From the NCBI GenBank assembly GCA_020310875.1, contig CM035433.1:113413000-113476999 (forward strand): 64,000 nucleotides of DNA, read 5' to 3'. Below the pieces are notes generated by a model. That model was not told the origin of the DNA. It searched no databases and was given only the letters and a program-made list of their open reading frames with translations. Within the stretch, counting starts at the first letter, position 1, and every line of letters begins with the position of its first letter. Positions 63,058-64,000 of this stretch are shown here, one piece after another. The DNA is from Ceratopteris richardii. Taxonomy: Eukaryota > Streptophyta > Polypodiopsida > Polypodiales > Pteridaceae. The position numbers and the translations under genes were made by a program.

Positions 63058-63140
63058 GTGCCATAACGGGTTGGTAGGTAGGTGGAGCCATCGTGGCTAG
63101 GTAGTCACGACCACGAGCCGCATCCAGCTTCATTATGGGC
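63058..63140 (+). repeat. Structured repeat unit 2, Gy-M2
   Basis: Outer stem CCATAA with TTATGG. Inner hairpin CGTGGCTAGGTAGTCACG at 63092-63109. Both stems differ in sequence from unit 1 at paired positions yet still pair. Confidence 0.7.
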
Positions 63141-63186
63141 TATCTGATATATGTTACTTGTCTATCGTTATGTGTTTTTGTGTTGT

Positions 63187-63270
63187 GCGCTGCGTTGCAT
63201 TGGTAGATGGGTGGAATCAACCTGGTCGGGTGGTCAGGTCCACGAATCGCATCCAATGTCAACGTAGGCC
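63187..63270 (+). repeat. Structured repeat unit 3, Gy-M2
   Basis: Outer stem CTGCGTTG with CAACGTAG (one G-U). Inner hairpin CCTGGTCGGGTGGTCAGG at 63221-63238 (two G-U pairs). Confidence 0.68.
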
Positions 63271-63313
63271 AACGTGTGAATATAAATAAAATTTACCTAT
63301 GAAATTATTCCCC

Positions 63314-63335
63314 ACTCCTGAGGGGGAGAGAGAGA
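63314..63335 (+). other. Gy-M2 polypurine tract
   Basis: TGAGGGGGAGAGAGAGAGAG, matching 17067-17079 of Gy-M1. The 3' LTR starts at or just after it. Confidence 0.7.
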
Positions 63336-64000
63336 GAGGAGAAGGTGATGATCACCTGGAAGGGAACGTTATTTGCTTGTGTGGTTGGTATATGGTGGCT
63401 TGCAACAGATCAGCTCACTTTGAATCAACCTTCTCAAAGGCACGGATACTGTATATGTACTTATAGATGAGACCTTTAGCGAGGTAATGCAACGGTCTTG
63501 CTTTATAACTTGTGTGCTCTATCCGAGGGTTTTCTAGTGTGTGAGATCAGCTCACTCTGAATCAACATTCTCAAAGGCACATATACTGTATATGTACTTA
63601 TAGATGAGACCTTTAGCCAGGTAATGCAACGGTCTTGCTTTATAACTTGTGTGCTCTATCCGAGGGTTTTCTAGTGTGTGGGGCACTCTAGGGTTTTTAT
63701 GTAGGACTTAACCTGTACTCGAGTCTCGATGACTTTTGTAGGACGAGGATGGGGATTCTTAGGGAGTGTCTATTCATTGAATAATTGTACATAGCGAATA
63801 GTAGGTGCAATAATGGGGTATGCATTTTGGGTATGTTGCATCTCTTGTTGGATTCATTTCAGTTCTTGTTGTTTATTTCGGTATTTCCGTTTCTGTTTTT
63901 TTCGCAATGACAGTTGTATGTGTAAGACATGGAAAGGTATGAATGTGTTACTTTGGTTAAGACTATTTTCATAATGGAATGCATGAGCAAATTGATGCAT
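63336..64000 (+). repeat. Gy-M2 3' LTR, left part (runs off window)
   Basis: Inferred from the preceding polypurine tract. It could not be matched to a 5' LTR start and differs from the corresponding part of the Gy-M1 LTR, so U3 regions of the two have diverged or been replaced. Contains a 137-bp tandem duplication. Confidence 0.5.
63408..63681 (+). repeat. 137-bp tandem duplication
   Basis: Two copies, 63408-63544 and 63545-63681, differing at about six positions by eye. Each starts GATCAGCTCACT and ends TTTTCTAGTGTGTG. In a U3 region this could be a duplicated enhancer-like segment. Confidence 0.92.

Larger units (their letters stand above)
58190..64000 (+). mobile_element. Gy-M2: Gypsy element without RT, RNase H or integrase
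   Basis: Order is LTR end, primer site, gag, protease, unknown domain, MADQ ORF, structured repeats, polypurine tract and 3' LTR (cut by the window edge). It parallels Gy-M1 closely in gag, protease and the 3' region, but only about 190 bp separate the frame after protease from the MADQ ORF, so the whole RT-integrase part is gone. It must depend on enzymes from relatives. Confidence 0.83.

Overview
This is a 64 kb piece of a land-plant nuclear genome, AT-rich and made mostly of nested, decayed LTR retrotransposons. The evidence for a plant is: Ty1/Copia and Ty3/Gypsy polyproteins of plant type, initiator-Met-tRNA type primer sites next to Copia leaders, and one intron-bearing host gene for a plant-type (clade E-like) protein phosphatase 2C. 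Introns of that gene are short (64-93 bp). I cannot name the species; nothing here is bacterial, so no operons, ribosome binding sites or CRISPR arrays are expected or seen.

Layout, left to right. 1-1082: 3' end of a Copia element (Copia-1) with RT/RNase H tail, polypurine tract (PPT) and a 310-bp LTR. 1083-5428: low-information DNA holding a very degenerate minus-strand Gypsy gag-protease relic and an LTR scrap. 5429-9865: Copia-2 (LTR, primer site, gag, pol), cut off inside RT. 9866-19736: Gy-M1, a Gypsy element with a 5'-truncated LTR, gag with four zinc knuckles, protease, an RT with its palm deleted, RNase H, integrase, a small extra 3' ORF, a structured repeat block, PPT and a long 3' LTR. 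19737 to about 23300: Gy-C, a minus-strand chromovirus-like Gypsy fragment with a dead RT. 25746-27619: the PP2C gene on the minus strand, six exons, 496 codons, the only convincing host gene. 27920-36327: AT-rich DNA with a probable Copia LTR relic, long (TA)n and (TATG)n microsatellites and a tRNA-like SINE relic. 36328-39532 and 54878-55310: Copia-3 (minus strand, same family as Copia-2), split by Gy-L. 39533-54872: Gy-L, a 15.3 kb Tat/Ogre-like Gypsy element bounded by near-identical LTRs and a perfect 5-bp target duplication. 55311-58189: no gene seen. 58190-64000: Gy-M2, a relative of Gy-M1 that has lost RT, RNase H and integrase altogether, running off the right edge.

The most interesting material lies in the Gypsy elements. 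Gy-M1 and Gy-M2 share a conserved ORF of about 117 codons downstream of pol, followed by tandem units of about 85 nt whose outer and inner stems keep pairing through compensatory changes; this looks like an undescribed structured RNA element. Gy-L carries an extra ORF before Gag, a leader array of CG-rich perfect palindromes, a tandem duplication of the integrase zinc-binding module, a second retropepsin-like domain after integrase, and a long 3' ORF of unknown function that reads through the PPT. All of these elements have stops, frameshifts or deletions in essential domains, so those that moved recently probably did so with enzymes supplied in trans. Percent identities and counts quoted here are by eye.
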